Positions 62,625-64,000 of a stretch of 64,000 nucleotides of DNA are shown piece by piece; position 1 is the stretch's first letter; every line of letters starts with the position of its first letter. The notes beneath the pieces are model-generated. The model was not told where the DNA came from and made no database searches. It saw only the letters and a list, made by a program, of their open reading frames with translations. The stretch lies in the NCBI GenBank assembly GCA_951799445.1, contig OX637291.1, positions 5,830,501-5,894,500 of the forward strand, written 5' to 3'. Position numbers and translations under genes: made by a program. Source of the stretch: Pseudisothecium myosuroides (taxonomy: Eukaryota; Streptophyta; Bryopsida; Hypnales; Lembophyllaceae).

Positions 62625-63160
62625 GCAATCATCGGTGATTGCATTTGGGAACTCAGTGATTTTCATGCACGGGATATTGTGTGCAAACTCAGATGTATTC
62701 CCATACAAGGCGAACTCCAAATTCCAGCTACTTACATCATCAAGTGCAGGCCCTGACAGTGAACAATTGCAGAAGGCAACTTCGATAGAGAAGTTCCTAA
62801 TGCTAAAGGAGTAGACGTGTAAATGACGCATACAATGAATAAAACAAAATCGAACAACAATCATGACAGTTAATGTGAATAAAAATATGGAGATTTCAGA
62901 AACGGAAATATTCATGATGATTAGAAAGCTAAGCGAAGGGAATAGACGTACCTTCATGAGTCGATGTAGACAGCGTCTTCGTTTACCATAGTCGCGAGCA
63001 GAAGTAGCATTAGCAAACCATTTGGCAGTGAAGTAATGTGTGCGCATACATGGAGACCTGGACAGCGGCAGGAGCTTCTTTTTATCCGCGATCCCACTGT
63101 AGCTTGTTGCGTTGTTCAGGTTGTACTTACTCTTAGTATCATCGCACACTGTTTTTGTAG
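62625..63160. other. No supported feature
   Basis: The frames on both strands are open but without recognisable motifs. A GTTTTTGTAG acceptor closes the stretch at 63160. Confidence 0.4.
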
Positions 63161-63388
63161 GCTGGCGTGGTAGAGGGCAAGAAATTGGAAAGAGCCGGAG
63201 GTCGCCCTAAACTAGAGGCGGCTTCTGGAAAAAAAACAAGAGTAAGAAATTTGTGCTTGAAGTGTAGAGCAGCTTTGGAGGTTTTCGACGACGGCTTCCT
63301 TCCTTCTGACGACATGTCCAGCAGATTTGTTTGTTTGTGCAACGGTGACCGCTACAACTCACTAAAAAGTGAAGTCGTGTCACTGTGA
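63161..63388 (+). CDS. Possible terminal exon of an unidentified gene
   Basis: After the acceptor TTTTTGTAG a 75-codon frame runs to TGA 63386-63388. It begins basic with an AT-hook-like core (ERAGGRPKLEAASGKKTR), then shows spaced cysteines (LCLKC...FVCLCNGD). Upstream exons were not found. Family unknown; it could be a small DNA-binding protein end. Confidence 0.35.
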   Translation, partial: AGVVEGKKLERAGGRPKLEAASGKKTRVRNLCLKCRAALEVFDDGFLPSDDMSSRFVCLCNGDRYNSLKSEVVSL

Positions 63389-64000
63389 AGTTGGAGAAGT
63401 ATAATTGCGAGTACAGGCACCGCCTCCGCCAATTTATTGAGGATGAACGCTGTTGGCTGCTGAAATGTGGATTCTTGCAACGCTGTATAGTTGTCTAGTC
63501 TATGCACGCTAGAGTGCTAGATGTGTGATCCCATACTCATGAAGTTAAATTTAGTGAACTTTTCCAGAAATACAGCTACTTGGATGTGCATTCTGTATCA
63601 ACGATATTCGTTCTGCATTGTCCGTCGCTTCGTTGCGGAGTGACGGCAGTTGGTTACAGAAGCATTAGCGTTAAGGCATGGCTCCACATGTTGAAGTTAT
63701 TCATCTAAGTGGCGGATGAAAAGAACCTTACGGAAGGCTAACTTTGGGGTTCATTCGTAGTCTACTGGCAATGCAATTGCATTGTGCAATATTCAGGCTG
63801 CCTCTATAATATTCTTTTCTGTTTCTGTAGTCATTGCAAATGTTTTCTTGCATTGCTACGAACTCTCAGAAATTGAAGGTCCCTGTTCGAAAATTCCGCA
63901 GCAGTCTTCGACAGAAGTTTGCCGTTGAAAGTTGCGGGAGTGCGGACGCGGTGGCTGCCCACTTGAAATGCAAAGATCGTCACTGACGTTTGCATCGGAG
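63389..64000. other. No supported feature at the right edge
   Basis: Nothing beyond short frames; it may be the 3' untranslated region and downstream DNA of the exon ending at 63388. Confidence 0.4.

Noticed and set aside
1..64000. CRISPR arrays, rRNA or tRNA genes, bacterial-type operons
   Set aside because: None was seen. Splice sites and transposon types show plant nuclear DNA.

Overview
The window looks like nuclear DNA of a land plant. The evidence is GT-AG introns with coding phases that close across exons, CACTA (En/Spm) transposons with plant-type TNP2, DUF4218 and DUF4216 modules, very long LTR-like units, and AT-rich gene-free DNA. The host gene at the left end joins a lipase-related region, a membrane segment, a GTPase and a kinase, which suggests a bryophyte or other early-diverging land plant. 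I cannot fix the species. All gene models below were built by eye from splice signals and phase.

Layout. 1-11 kb: two related host genes stand head to head. The minus-strand gene starts at 2994, runs off the left edge, and begins with a class-3 lipase-like domain whose nucleophile serine is arginine. The plus-strand gene (about 2958-11005) shares the exons after the lipase domain, then encodes a membrane segment, a complete set of G1/G3/G4 GTPase motifs split over three exons, a full kinase domain and a C-terminal module with a GDGGFINW motif. 11-19.6 kb: AT-rich, gene-free repeat DNA ending in a 0.6 kb foldback.

About 19.6-62 kb is a transposon nest. Level 1 is a decayed minus-strand CACTA element whose transposase gene lies in two halves, 54945-56757 and 22429-24695. 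Level 2 is a 29,361-bp CACTA element (25124-54484; identical 23-bp ends; AAG target duplication) sitting in an intron of the level-1 transposase. It carries a minus-strand TNPA-like gene (26583-29394) and a plus-strand TNP2 gene (39911-53261). Level 3 is two long solo-LTR-like units (31066-35689 and 43752-52569); the second splits the DUF4216 part of TNP2. Level 4, inside that second unit, is a 249-bp MITE and a 3,485-bp TG...CA element with its own promoter and a roughly 590-codon frame broken by amber codons.

Further right are a 2.4-kb non-autonomous CACTA (57125-59553, TAG duplication), a 291-bp hairpin CACTA MITE (62331-62621, GCA duplication), and a possible terminal host exon at 63161-63388. 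Every transposase frame seen contains stop codons, so no autonomous element is visible here.
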